64,000 bases of DNA from an uncultured Eubacteriales bacterium (lineage in GTDB: Bacteria; Bacillota; Clostridia; Peptostreptococcales; Anaerovoracaceae), in assembly GCA_949286985.1 (NCBI GenBank), contig CASEEM010000004.1, positions 31,164-95,163 of the forward strand. Reading direction: 5' to 3'. Made by a program: the position numbers and the translations under genes. The notes beneath the pieces were generated by a model, which was given only the letters and a program-made list of their open reading frames with translations, made no database searches and was not told where the DNA came from. Positions 53,240-61,963 of the stretch are shown piece by piece (positions within the stretch are counted from its first letter, which is position 1; each line of letters opens with the position of its first letter).

Positions 53240-55065
53240 ACCTTCTCCCTCCCGCCTTTAAGGATTCCAAAGCCGAAGTGATCGCAGCGGAGACAGCGAC
53301 CGGCCTCCTGTGCCGCTTCCTTCTCAGTCATGCAATTCTCGATGCCTTCGAAGTCGCAAACTCTCTCGCAAGCCTCGCGCTCGGTCAGATTGACTCTGCC
53401 GCACGGTGCACGATCGGAGAGATCCGGATCCGGAATTTCGACATCGCAGGAAATCTGATGATAGAAGCCGAGATACTCGTCGATATTAGAAGCTGCAACC
53501 TTTGCTGCCGCAATCGCTGTAATGACCGTTGCAGGACCGCTCGCGCAGTCGCCGCCTGCGAATACGCCCGGCATATTCTTGATGGCTCCGGTACTCGTCG
53601 TGACAATCTTGCCGCGGTTAACCTCAATGCCGGCCTCCTCGAAGTGACGCGTCTCGATATTCTGACCGATTGCGACAATAAGGAGATCGCACGGGATGAA
53701 TTCATCTTCTTCACCCGTCGGCTGAATCCCGGCACGGCCGTTCTTGATGGAGCTGACCATCTGCGGCGTCGCATACAGTCCTCTCACATGACCGTTCTCG
53801 TCGACATCAATACCGGCCGGTGCGCGGAGCGTGCGGAATTCAATACCTTCAGCCATCGCACCTTCAATCTCCTGCGGAAGTGCCGTCATATCATCACGGC
53901 GACGACGATAGACGATGCTGACCTTCTTCGCGCCGAGTCTCTTCGCGGTACGGACGGCATCCATCGATACATTGCCGCCGCCGACAACCGCGACCTCCTT
54001 GCCGGTAAGATCCATGATCTTCTGCTTACCGACATTGCGGAGGAACTGAACCGCCGAGAGAACGCCTTCGGCATCCTCACCCTCCAGTCCGAGCTTCTTA
54101 TCCGTGCTCGCACCGATGGTGATGAGAACGGCATCATACTCTTCACGGAGCTGCTCCAGCGAAATATCTTCGCCGATCTTCGCTCCGTAGCGAACCTCGA
54201 TACCGGTCTTCAGAATCGCCTTGATATCCTCGTCCAGGCGATCCTTCGGCAGACGATAATTCGGAATTCCGTAGCGAAGCATGCCGCCGAGCTTCGGAAG
54301 CATCTCATAGACGACAACCTGGTGACCCATGAGCTGCAGGAAATAAGCCGCGCTGAGACCTCCCGGACCTCCGCCGAGGACGGCAACACGCTTGCCGGTG
54401 CTCGGTGCGCAGGCCGGCGGATCGACCTCGCCTGCATGATCGGCAGCCATTCTCTTCAGGCCGCGGATGTTGACCGAATCATCGACCATGTTTCTGCGGC
54501 ATCTCGCTTCACACGGATGCTCGCAGATGAAGGCGCACGTCGTCGGGAACGGATTATCCTTGCGGATGAGACGAATCGCATCGGCATAACGTCCTTCCTT
54601 AACAAGTGCGATATATCCCGGAACATCGACGTGGGCCGGGCAGATGGCCACACAAGGTACCGGCTGTTTGAATGTCATCGTACATTGACCGCGCTGAATA
54701 TGCTCGATATAATCCTCACGGTAGCCAATTAAGCCCTTATAGACCATACGAGCGGCCTCATAACCGATCGCGCAATCCGCCGTCTCCATGATGGAAAGCG
54801 CCGTCTCTTCCATTTGATCCAGCGTCTCCATCGTCGCGCGACCGTCCAGAACATCCTTGATAAACATATTCAGTTGTCCGAGTCCGATGCGGCACGGTAC
54901 GCACTTGCCGCAGGTCTGCGCATGGCAGAGCTCGAGAAAAGCGCGCGTCATGTCAACCGGACAAAGATCCGGCGGACTCGATTCAATTCTTCGCTCCAGA
55001 TCTTTGTAAAGACCTTCCATGACGATCTTGGCTCGGTCCGGAGACTCAATTTGTAACCTGCTCAT
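53233..55065 (-). CDS. NuoF C-terminal/GltD-like fusion flavoprotein, hydrogenase partner
   Basis: 610 residues in two parts. Residues about 45-125 match only the C-terminal [4Fe-4S] domain of NuoF (TCGKCVPCRIG and later ETADCAIG); the NADH/FMN half of NuoF is absent. The rest is GltD/NfnB-like: CAFICEHPCEARC cysteines, FAD motif VLGGGPGGLSAAYFLQ, NAD(P) motif VVGGGNVSMDAVRTA, and VFAGGDCASGPATVI. It ends with CLRCD. The overlap with hydA suggests an NAD(P)H-linked, possibly electron-bifurcating, hydrogenase in which a GltD-type flavin site replaces HydB. Whether NADH or NADPH is used cannot be read safely. Confidence 0.88.
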   Translation of the reverse strand: MSRLQIESPDRAKIVMEGLYKDLERRIESSPPDLCPVDMTRAFLELCHAQTCGKCVPCRIGLGQLNMFIKDVLDGRATMETLDQMEETALSIMETADCAIGYEAARMVYKGLIGYREDYIEHIQRGQCTMTFKQPVPCVAICPAHVDVPGYIALVKEGRYADAIRLIRKDNPFPTTCAFICEHPCEARCRRNMVDDSVNIRGLKRMAADHAGEVDPPACAPSTGKRVAVLGGGPGGLSAAYFLQLMGHQVVVYEMLPKLGGMLRYGIPNYRLPKDRLDEDIKAILKTGIEVRYGAKIGEDISLEQLREEYDAVLITIGASTDKKLGLEGEDAEGVLSAVQFLRNVGKQKIMDLTGKEVAVVGGGNVSMDAVRTAKRLGAKKVSIVYRRRRDDMTALPQEIEGAMAEGIEFRTLRAPAGIDVDENGHVRGLYATPQMVSSIKNGRAGIQPTGEEDEFIPCDLLIVAIGQNIETRHFEEAGIEVNRGKIVTTSTGAIKNMPGVFAGGDCASGPATVITAIAAAKVAASNIDEYLGFYHQISCDVEIPDPDLSDRAPCGRVNLTEREACERVCDFEGIENCMTEKEAAQEAGRCLRCDHFGFGILKGGREKVW

Positions 55066-55096
55066 AGATCTACCCCTTTCTTTGCAAGATTCCCTT

Positions 55097-55132
55097 TTGT
55101 AAAATATTACAAGTTTTCACTTGCATTTTCAA
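55097..55132 (-). promoter_or_regulatory. Hydrogenase operon promoter with overlapping palindrome
   Basis: Minus strand: TTGAAA (55132-55127), 17-base spacer, TAATAT (55109-55104). The perfect palindrome TTGTAATATTTTACAA (55112-55097) covers the -10. It resembles, but is shorter than, the Rex operator TTGTTAA-N4-TTAACAA, so redox control by an NAD(H)-sensing repressor is possible. Confidence 0.6.
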
Positions 55133-55138
55133 CATGTA

Positions 55139-56056
55139 TCACTGAAAGAACCCGCTCTCTTCCAGAAAAGTGCTGACGCACGCTTCATATCGCTCCGGTT
55201 CTCGAAGATAACTCCGCACATGATCGGCGCCTTCGACAGCCAGTAACTTCTTATGCGGTGCGCGGCAAGCCTCATAGAGCGCTTCCCCCATGGCGAACGG
55301 TACCAACCGGTCCGCCGTCCCGTGAACGAAGAGAGCTGGAATGCGAATGCTTCGAACAGCCCGAATCGGCGCTGCCGTATCAAGCGAGAAGCCGTATCTT
55401 CGCTTAGCCCCTCGCTTGAGATAAGCCAGTGCGAGCTTCCGAATCGGCTTCGCCCTATCCCTCATGAAATGTTCTGTCTGATCATAGATGGACGTATACG
55501 GACTATCTGCTATCACGCCTCGTACCGAAGTCGGAAGCGACGCATCCCCGGCGGCCAGGAGGACCGTCGAGGCCCCCATGGAGAGGCCGTGAAGCAGAAT
55601 CGGGAGTCCTTCACAGCGGCTCGCGAGGAAGCGGCACCAAGAGAGACAGTCTCCTTTCTCTCGGACGCCGAACGTGATAGCCGTTCCGCCGGACCCTTCA
55701 TGGCATCGCTGCGAAATGATAAGAAAATCCAACCCGAGCCTTCGATACATCGGAACAAAGCGAGCCATTTCGCGAAGTCCTCCGCTATGATACCCGTGCA
55801 TAGCGAGAACAACGCCGTTGCTGGAGTCTGCCCGGTACAAACGCCCCTCCAGACTGACCCCGTCTTCGGCTTCGATCGTTACGAGTTCATATTGGTCGGG
55901 ATCGTTCAGTTCATATTCTTCCATGCAGATTTCGCTCTGCCTGACATATTCTCTGTCTCGTTCTTCGCATGATTCAGAGGTCTGACGCGCCTTCGTGTCA
56001 TCGCGCTCCATCATGCGAAGCATTTGATCCATACTCTTCATGAAAACCTCTTTCAT
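55139..56056 (-). CDS. Alpha/beta hydrolase
   Basis: 305 residues with an alpha/beta-hydrolase core. Nucleophile elbow GLSMG, aspartate in VHGTADRLVP and histidine in GADHVR complete a triad; HGYHSGG marks the oxyanion loop. Similar proteins in Firmicutes are annotated as BAAT/Acyl-CoA thioester hydrolase-like or dienelactone-type hydrolases; the substrate is unknown. The first 55 residues are charged and helical, and no signal peptide is seen. The start is uncertain between 56056 and 56041. Divergent from uppP. Confidence 0.82.
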   Translation of the reverse strand: MKEVFMKSMDQMLRMMERDDTKARQTSESCEERDREYVRQSEICMEEYELNDPDQYELVTIEAEDGVSLEGRLYRADSSNGVVLAMHGYHSGGLREMARFVPMYRRLGLDFLIISQRCHEGSGGTAITFGVREKGDCLSWCRFLASRCEGLPILLHGLSMGASTVLLAAGDASLPTSVRGVIADSPYTSIYDQTEHFMRDRAKPIRKLALAYLKRGAKRRYGFSLDTAAPIRAVRSIRIPALFVHGTADRLVPFAMGEALYEACRAPHKKLLAVEGADHVRSYLREPERYEACVSTFLEESGFFQ

Positions 56057-56205
56057 ACTTTACTTAATTAAATTATAGCATGTTAAAAACCAGATAAAAT
56101 GATAAACAATAGGTTAACAAAACGCGGAAGTTCTGGAAACAGACACATTCTTCTGTTATGATAATGAAGTTGTATTTTATTCGAATGATTCATCAGGAGG
56201 TCTCC

Positions 56206-57024
56206 ATGATTGCCATTTTACAGTCTATTCTATTCGGTATTGTCGAAGGCATCACCGAATGGCTCCCGATTTCCAGCACGGGCCACATGATTCTTCTCGA
56301 CGAAATCTGGCCGATGCAGGTCAGCGAAGCCTTTAAGAATATGTTCCTTGTCGTCATTCAGCTCGGCGCCATCCTCGCCGTCGTCGTCGAATTCTGGCAC
56401 CAGATCTGGCCTTTCACTGCCGACAAGAGCAAGCACTATATCAAGAAGGATGTCTGGTCCATGTGGTTCAAGGTCCTCTTCGCCTGCATCCCTGCCGGCG
56501 TCGTCGGCCTGAAGTGGGACGATGAGATCGAAGCGCTCTTCTACAATTATAAAGTCGTTTCGATCATGCTCATCCTCGTCGGTATCCTCTTCATCATCGC
56601 CGAGAACCGCAACAAGCACCATGAGCCGAGCGTCAACAGCATCGCAGAGCTCTCCTATGGCAAGGCCTTCATCATCGGCATCTTCCAGCTCGTCGCCGCC
56701 GTCTTCCCGGGCACCTCTCGCTCCGGTTCGACCATCCTCGGCGGTCTCATGCTCGGTGTCAGCCGTCAGGTCGCGGCAGAGTTCACCTTTTACCTTGCTA
56801 TCCCTGCCATGTTCGGCGCCAGCGTCCTCAAGATCTTCAAGCACGGCCTCGCCTTCACCGGACAGGAACTCGCAGTTCTCCTGATCGGTTCGGTCGTCGC
56901 CTTCATCGTTTCGATCCTCATCATCCGCTTCCTGATGAATTACATCAAGAAGCACGACTTCAAGATCTTCGGTTGGTACCGCATCGTGCTCGGTATCATC
57001 GTACTCGCATACTTTGCTCTGTAA
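56206..57024 (+). CDS. uppP: Undecaprenyl-diphosphatase UppP (BacA)
   Basis: Recycles undecaprenyl diphosphate for wall synthesis and confers bacitracin tolerance. Active-site motifs EGITEWLPISSTGHM near the N-terminus and PGTSRSGSTI in the second half are intact, with about eight TM segments. The start at 56206 follows AGGAGG; an upstream in-frame ATG at 56158 adds 16 residues without homology. Length is 272 residues. Ends before a strong terminator. Confidence 0.96.
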   Translation: MIAILQSILFGIVEGITEWLPISSTGHMILLDEIWPMQVSEAFKNMFLVVIQLGAILAVVVEFWHQIWPFTADKSKHYIKKDVWSMWFKVLFACIPAGVVGLKWDDEIEALFYNYKVVSIMLILVGILFIIAENRNKHHEPSVNSIAELSYGKAFIIGIFQLVAAVFPGTSRSGSTILGGLMLGVSRQVAAEFTFYLAIPAMFGASVLKIFKHGLAFTGQELAVLLIGSVVAFIVSILIIRFLMNYIKKHDFKIFGWYRIVLGIIVLAYFAL

Positions 57025-57120
57025 TGCCCTCCGGACGTATCTATAGGTTCATGAAAAACAGCGGTCCTTTGATATGTACCCGGAATCCTGAACACCTATG
57101 AATGAACTTGTGCGGAGCAC

Positions 57121-57165
57121 ATGGATGCCTCCCTGTATTTTACAGGAGGCATCCATTTTGTTTTC
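57121..57165 (+). terminator. Strong terminator after uppP
   Basis: A 16-bp stem with a single bulged C: ATGGATGCCTCC (57121-57132) then CTGTA, paired with TACAG-GAGGCATCCAT (57141-57156), followed by TTTGTTTTC. From here to 57288 I see only A/T-rich sequence with a small palindrome TAACATGTTA (57238-57247). Confidence 0.9.
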
Positions 57166-57288
57166 TTCTGATTTCTATCATTATTGTCAATAGTTTGATT
57201 TCTCTAACCCACAATCTTTCAATCCATGACAGAAATCTAACATGTTATCCTTGAAGTATCATAGTGCTGACGAAAAAAGGAGGTTCAC

Positions 57289-58560
57289 ATGGCAGATTAT
57301 AGAGAAATGTGGAAGGATCTCGGCATGGATGTCGAACAGCATGATGTTCTGTGCGAGGTACTTCCGCAGGCGGTCGGTGATGTTTTCCTTTCGCAGGAGA
57401 ACAGACCGGAGCGCATGGATTATTTTGATTTCGTTCTCGCCGAGGTTCACGGCGTACGTCCGGCAGAGCTCGTCGAGTTCAAGAAGAACGGCGGCAAGGT
57501 CTTCGGCACCTTCTGCGCTTATGTTCCGGATGAAGTCATCTTCGCCGGCGGCGGCATCGCAACCGGACTTTGCGCCGGTTCTCAGTTCTGGGTCCCGGGC
57601 GGTGAGAAGGTCCTCCCTGCCAACGTATGCCCGCTGATCAAGGCCAGCGTCGGTGCTCGTCTCGAGCGCACCTGCCCGTTCTTCCGTCTCGTCGACGTTC
57701 TCGTCGGAGAAACGACCTGCGACGGCAAGAAGAAGGCTTATGAGATTCTCGCTAATGACGTTCCGATGCACGTCATGGACCTCCCTCAGATGAAGAGAGA
57801 GAAGGACATCACGAAGTGGGCGGAAGAAGTCAAGGATCTCGCAGCTCTCGTCGAAGAGCAGACCGGCAATAAGATCACGGAAGAGAACCTTGCGGCGAAC
57901 ATCGTCAAGTTCAACAAGAAGAGACAGGCTCTCGAGAGACTGTATGCTGCAAGAAAGAGCGAAAATCTCCCAATCAGCGGTACCGATACGCTCTTGATTT
58001 CGCAGATCGCCTATTATGATGATCCGGATCGCTTCACGGAGAAGGTCAACGTCCTCTGCGAGGAGCTCGAGAAGAGGATCGCAGACGGCTTCAGCGTCTT
58101 CCCTGCCGGCACGAAGAGAATCCTCGTCTCCGGCACGCCGATGGCCATTCCGAACTGGAAGCTCCACAACATCATTGAGACCTCGGGCGGCGCTGTTGTC
58201 TGCGAGGAGACCTGCACCGGTACGCGCTACTTCGAGAATCAGGTCGATGAAAGCGGCAAGACGCTCGATGAGATGTATCAGAATATCGCTTCCCGCTATA
58301 TGGGTATCAACTGCGCCTGCTTCACACCGAACGAAGCCCGCATCGACGATGTCCTCCGTCTGGCGAAGGAATACAAGGTTGACGGTGTCATCGATTGCCA
58401 CCTCAAGTTCTGCGGACTTTATGACATCGAGAGCAATGCGGTTGTCAAGGCCCTGCAGGCCGAAGGCATCCCGGCTCTCGCACTCGAGACGGATTATACA
58501 GATACGGATGCACAGCAGCTCAAGACCCGTATCGAAGCCTTCATCGAGACCTTGAATTAG
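57289..58560 (+). CDS. Double-cubane cluster protein (2-hydroxyacyl-CoA dehydratase D-like)
   Basis: 423-residue single-chain relative of the HgdB/FldC dehydratase family, of the type shown in Carboxydothermus to carry an [8Fe-9S] double cubane and to reduce small molecules such as acetylene with an ATP-driven reductase. Candidate cluster cysteines are in CAYVPDEVI (C76), NVCPLIKAS (C114), ETTCDGKKK (C144), EETCTGTRY and DCHLKFC. The natural substrate is unknown. RBS AAAGGAGG is strong. It starts a three-gene set with a DUF3343 protein and the matching ATPase. The missing second dehydratase subunit and CoA-transferase argue against a normal acyl-CoA dehydratase. Confidence 0.83.
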   Translation: MADYREMWKDLGMDVEQHDVLCEVLPQAVGDVFLSQENRPERMDYFDFVLAEVHGVRPAELVEFKKNGGKVFGTFCAYVPDEVIFAGGGIATGLCAGSQFWVPGGEKVLPANVCPLIKASVGARLERTCPFFRLVDVLVGETTCDGKKKAYEILANDVPMHVMDLPQMKREKDITKWAEEVKDLAALVEEQTGNKITEENLAANIVKFNKKRQALERLYAARKSENLPISGTDTLLISQIAYYDDPDRFTEKVNVLCEELEKRIADGFSVFPAGTKRILVSGTPMAIPNWKLHNIIETSGGAVVCEETCTGTRYFENQVDESGKTLDEMYQNIASRYMGINCACFTPNEARIDDVLRLAKEYKVDGVIDCHLKFCGLYDIESNAVVKALQAEGIPALALETDYTDTDAQQLKTRIEAFIETLN

Positions 58561-58592
58561 TATCTCCTTAGGTGCTATACTACACACCGGCA

Positions 58593-58625
58593 GTAAATGA
58601 CTCGGGCCCTGCCCGGGTCATTTAC
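58593..58625 (+). other. 15-bp intra-operon hairpin between the double-cubane and DUF3343 genes
   Basis: GTAAATGACTCGGGC (58593-58607) pairs with GCCCGGGTCATTTAC (58611-58625), one G-U pair and a CCT loop. No T-run follows, so it is not a standard terminator; an mRNA-end stabiliser that keeps the first gene more abundant is plausible. Confidence 0.8.
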
Positions 58626-58694
58626 ATATATCCTTCGGCACATGCCTGAAGCATGCGCCGTTTCGATGAATCTGAAACAGAACCGAGGAGCATC

Positions 58695-58946
58695 ATGCAT
58701 TATTATATTCTTTTCGACGTCCATACCGATGGACTGGCGATGTATGAAGCCATCAAGGGTGCCGGTCTTCATGCTCGCATCTCCCCGACGCCGCGCCAGC
58801 TCAGCGTCTGCTGCGGCATCGCCCTCCTCATCGAAGAGGAAGAGATCCCTTCAATTCGTACACTCGCAGAGGAGAAGCATCTCACCTATCGCTCCATCGA
58901 AGGACTCGACAACACATTTGACAATCAAAGGCATCAATACGGTTAA
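58695..58946 (+). CDS. DUF3343 family protein (putative Se/S carrier-like)
   Basis: 83 residues of the DUF3343 family, some members of which are annotated as putative selenium or sulphur carriers because of a conserved cysteine. Typical core here: ISPTPRQLSVCCGIALLI, with the cysteine pair before GIA. GAGGAG upstream of the ATG at 58695 fixes the start. It lies between the double-cubane protein and its activase, a placement also seen in other Firmicutes, so a role in sulphur or cluster supply to that protein is a reasonable guess. Confidence 0.82.
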   Translation: MHYYILFDVHTDGLAMYEAIKGAGLHARISPTPRQLSVCCGIALLIEEEEIPSIRTLAEEKHLTYRSIEGLDNTFDNQRHQYG

Positions 58947-58953
58947 TTTAATT

Positions 58954-59724
58954 ATGAATTATTTAGGAATTGATATCGGTTCCACCGGAACCAAGATCTG
59001 CATCCTCCGTGAAGGAGAAGCCCCTGCTTTCAGACTTCTTCCGACCGGGTGGAACAGCAAGATCACAGCAAACAAAATCAAAGAAGAGCTCGAAGGTGAT
59101 TTAAGCCGGGAGGACACCAAGATCGTTGCAACCGGCTATGGCCGCATCAGTGTCGCATATGCCGACAAGGTCATCACCGAGATCACCTGTCACGGACGCG
59201 GCGGCTACGAGATGGTCGGCTGCGACTGCTCCGTCGTCGATGTCGGCGGCCAGGATACGAAGTTCATCGATGTCCGCAAAGGCAAAGCCGTCGATTTCCT
59301 GATGAATGACAAGTGCGCCGCCGGAACCGGCAAGTTCATCGAGGTCATGGCGAACCGCCTCGGCGTGACCATCGATGAGATTTTCGATCTCGCCGCTGTC
59401 GGTAAACCGATTCCGATCAGCTCGCTTTGCACCGTCTTCGCCGAATCCGAGGTCATTAATTACATGGGCGAAGGCAAGAGCAAAGAGGACCTCGCCGCGG
59501 GCATCATCGATTCCGTCGCCCTCAAGGTTGCGACCCTTGTTCAGCGAAAGCCGCTTCAGGATACGATTATCCTCACGGGCGGCCTCAGCAGCCAGCCGTT
59601 CTTCGCCGGCCTTCTCTCGAAGAAGCTCGGAAGAGAGGTCCTTCCGATGACGAACGGTATCTTCGCCGGTGCTTACGGTGCAGCTCTTCTTGCTAAAGAG
59701 AAATTATCGCAAACCGCTGATTAG
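58954..59724 (+). CDS. Acyl-CoA dehydratase activase / double-cubane reductase ATPase
   Basis: 257-residue ASKHA-fold ATPase of the HgdC/YjiL type that drives an electron to its dehydratase-like partner at the cost of ATP. N-terminal phosphate loop GIDIGSTGTK, second ATPase motif VVDVGGQDTKFI, bridging [4Fe-4S] cysteines in NDKCAAGTGKF and SLCTVFAESEV, and C-terminal ILTGGLSSQPFF. The start at 58954 gives the usual MNYLGIDIGS N-terminus, though the Shine-Dalgarno is weak; it may be coupled to the DUF3343 gene seven bases upstream. Followed by a terminator. Confidence 0.9.
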   Translation: MNYLGIDIGSTGTKICILREGEAPAFRLLPTGWNSKITANKIKEELEGDLSREDTKIVATGYGRISVAYADKVITEITCHGRGGYEMVGCDCSVVDVGGQDTKFIDVRKGKAVDFLMNDKCAAGTGKFIEVMANRLGVTIDEIFDLAAVGKPIPISSLCTVFAESEVINYMGEGKSKEDLAAGIIDSVALKVATLVQRKPLQDTIILTGGLSSQPFFAGLLSKKLGREVLPMTNGIFAGAYGAALLAKEKLSQTAD

Positions 59725-59748
59725 TGTTATAATAAGTTCATACAGAGC

Positions 59749-59777
59749 AAGCGTCAGAGGTACTCTGACGCTTTTTT
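59749..59777 (+). terminator. Terminator between the double-cubane and nitrogenase-like operons
   Basis: AAGCGTCAGAG (59749-59759), GTA loop, CTCTGACGCTT (59763-59773) and a T-run. A TATAAT at 59728-59733 with a poor -35 (TTATCG, 59704-59709) lies just before it, so this could be an attenuator for the next operon; no other promoter is visible before 59801. Confidence 0.88.
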
Positions 59778-59800
59778 ACTAAAGAAGGGTATGAAGATCC

Positions 59801-60559
59801 ATGAGACAATTGGCATTCTACGGCAAGGGCGGCATCGGCAAATCGACCACGGTTTCTCACCTCGCTGTCGCTCTGGCGGAGCGCGGATTTCGCGTGATGC
59901 AGATCGGCTGTGACCCGAAGGCGGATTCGACGACGCTTCTCACCGGCGGCAAGTCCGTCCCGACCGTTCTGGAGCAATTCAAGGCGAAGAATTCGGCGCT
60001 CAAGCCGGACGATATGATCACGGAGGGCAGTCACGCCATTCTCTGTGCGGAGACCGGCGGACCGACGCCGGGTGTCGGCTGCGCGGGACGCGGTGTCATC
60101 ACGGCGCTTGATCTCATTCGCAGCAAGGGCGCTTATGAATATTACAAACCGGATATCGTCCTCTACGACGTCCTCGGCGATGTCGTCTGCGGCGGCTTCT
60201 CCATGCCGATGCGGCGCGGATATGCCGATCAGGTCTACATTCTCACATCCGGCGAGAACATGGCCGTCCATGCGGCAGCCAATATCGGCATGGCGCTCGA
60301 TCATTTCAAGGGAAGAGGTTATGCTTCCCTCGGCGGTCTCCTTCTCATTCACCGAGATGTGAAGCACGAGAAGGAGAAGGTCCTTGAGCTCGCCTCCGAT
60401 CTAAACACCGAGATCGTCGGCGAGATTTCGAGAAGTCCCCTCGTCCCGGAGGCGGAGGAAGCGATGAAAACCGTCCTCGACGCTTTCCCTGGCGAGAGCA
60501 TCTGCGAGGAATATCGCCGCCTTGCCGACGCCGTTCTGCGCCGCTCCGAAGCCGTCTGA
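59801..60559 (+). CDS. NifH-like ATPase (nitrogenase-like reductase component)
   Basis: 252-residue NifH/BchL-type P-loop protein, expected to be a homodimer with one bridging [4Fe-4S] that passes ATP-driven electrons to the component encoded downstream. Deviant Walker A YGKGGIGKSTT at 7-17, GCDPKADST switch at 36-44, cluster cysteines C94 in VGCAGRGVITA and C130 in GDVVCGGFSMP; the arginine target of regulatory ADP-ribosylation (R97) is also kept. It is shorter at the C-terminus than NifH (about 275-295), as in CfbC-like members. No nif assembly genes are near. First gene of a three-gene set. Confidence 0.93.
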   Translation: MRQLAFYGKGGIGKSTTVSHLAVALAERGFRVMQIGCDPKADSTTLLTGGKSVPTVLEQFKAKNSALKPDDMITEGSHAILCAETGGPTPGVGCAGRGVITALDLIRSKGAYEYYKPDIVLYDVLGDVVCGGFSMPMRRGYADQVYILTSGENMAVHAAANIGMALDHFKGRGYASLGGLLLIHRDVKHEKEKVLELASDLNTEIVGEISRSPLVPEAEEAMKTVLDAFPGESICEEYRRLADAVLRRSEAV

Positions 60560-60631
60560 CCGTCGAACGCTCTATATCATATCTGAAACCATTCGTCCGG
60601 CCCGTCCGGATTCATCCAAACGGAGGGAAAT

Positions 60632-61963
60632 ATGCTCCCATCGATCCATCATCTTAAACCGGACCTCCGTGCTGTCGAAACGACCTTCGGCGAAGCCTCC
60701 TTCCCGCTCCCGTTCAAGGAGACGCTCGAATACTCCTCGCCGGCGCGCGGTGTCTGGAACATCGTCCATACCGGATTCCTCGTCCCGGAGGCCCATCAGA
60801 TCTTCGTCTGTGCTTCCGGCTGTCTTCGCGGTGTCGTTCTGACCGCCACAGAGATGAATGCCCTGGACCGCTTCCACAGCATCCTCCTCACGGAAGAGGA
60901 TCTCCTGAACGGCACTCTGGAGGAGCTTATCCTGGACGGTGTCGCCGACATCCTTCGCAAGCTCCCGAAGCATCCGCCGGCCATCCTCCTCTTCACCGCC
61001 TGCATCCACCATTTTGCAGGCTGCGATCTCCCTTATGTCTATGACGAGCTTCGCCGCCGCTTCCCGGATATCGATTTCACCGACTGCTATATGAACCCGA
61101 TTCTCCGTAAGAGCGGACTCACGCCGGACCAGCTGATGCGCGAGCAGCTCTATTCCCTTCTTCTGCCGCGAGAGAAGAAGGAAAACCTCGCCGTCCTTCT
61201 CGGCTCGGACTTTGCCCTCGATGAGGACAGCGAGCTCCGCGAACTCTTTCGTTCTGCCGGATGGGAGCTTCGAAGTATTCAAGACTGCCGAAGCTATGAA
61301 GAATATCTCCGCTTAGCCGAGGCCTCGCTCTTCGTGAGCATCTATCCTTCGGCAAAGGCAGGCGCAAAGAAGCTGGCAGAGCGCCTTCATACGCCGCACC
61401 TCCACCTCCCTCTCTCCTTCTCCTATGACCGAATTCATGAGGAGCTTGGGCGACTCGCGAAAGAATTGCATACTGCGCTTCCGAACGAAGAGAAGCGGCA
61501 GCTTACCTGCGAAAAGCGCTTCCGCGCACTCTATGATCTTATCGGAGACTTTCCGATTGCTCTCGATTATACCGCTTATCCGGCGCCGCTCAGCCTGGCC
61601 CGATTTCTCCTGGAACGCGGCTTTCATGTCACGACCGTCTATGCGGATACCTTGGCTCCGTCGGAAGAGGAGGACTTCCTTTGGATTCGGGAGCACCGGC
61701 CGTCCGTGCGACTTTTACCGACCGTTCATCCGTCCATGCGTTTTGCCGCTCCGCCGATTCGAAATGACATACTCGCCATCGGCCAAAAGGCCGCTCATTT
61801 CTCGGGAACGGAGCACTTCGTCAACATCGCGGAAGGCGGCGGAGCCTTCGGATATTCTGCCCTCCTTCACCTCGCCGATGCGATGGAAGATGCTTATCAT
61901 ACTACGAAAAATATGGAACGCCTGATTCAACAGAAGGGCTTCCTCTGTGAGACCTGCTTATGA
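60632..61963 (+). CDS. Nitrogenase component 1-like protein, NifD/alpha-like
   Basis: 443-residue member of the nitrogenase component 1 superfamily (NifDKEN, BchNB, CfbD). Likely cluster cysteines: C64 in CASGCLRGVVL (NifD C88 place) and C124 in TACIHHFAGCDL (C154 place); the NifD C62 counterpart is not evident. At the place of the FeMo-cofactor cysteine (C275) there is I237 in FVSIYPS, and the cofactor histidine region reads EGGGAFGYSALLHLADAM without it. Extra cysteines C60, C131 and a C-terminal C-x2-C (C439, C442) are unusual. CGGAGGG sets the start. Stop overlaps the next start by four bases. Function unknown. Confidence 0.85.
   Translation: MLPSIHHLKPDLRAVETTFGEASFPLPFKETLEYSSPARGVWNIVHTGFLVPEAHQIFVCASGCLRGVVLTATEMNALDRFHSILLTEEDLLNGTLEELILDGVADILRKLPKHPPAILLFTACIHHFAGCDLPYVYDELRRRFPDIDFTDCYMNPILRKSGLTPDQLMREQLYSLLLPREKKENLAVLLGSDFALDEDSELRELFRSAGWELRSIQDCRSYEEYLRLAEASLFVSIYPSAKAGAKKLAERLHTPHLHLPLSFSYDRIHEELGRLAKELHTALPNEEKRQLTCEKRFRALYDLIGDFPIALDYTAYPAPLSLARFLLERGFHVTTVYADTLAPSEEEDFLWIREHRPSVRLLPTVHPSMRFAAPPIRNDILAIGQKAAHFSGTEHFVNIAEGGGAFGYSALLHLADAMEDAYHTTKNMERLIQQKGFLCETCL

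Noticed and set aside
57289-58560. Conventional 2-hydroxyacyl-CoA dehydratase subunit of amino acid fermentation
   Set aside because: There is only one subunit, no acyl-CoA transferase or acyl-CoA dehydrogenase nearby, and the DUF3343 plus activase context matches the double-cubane type.
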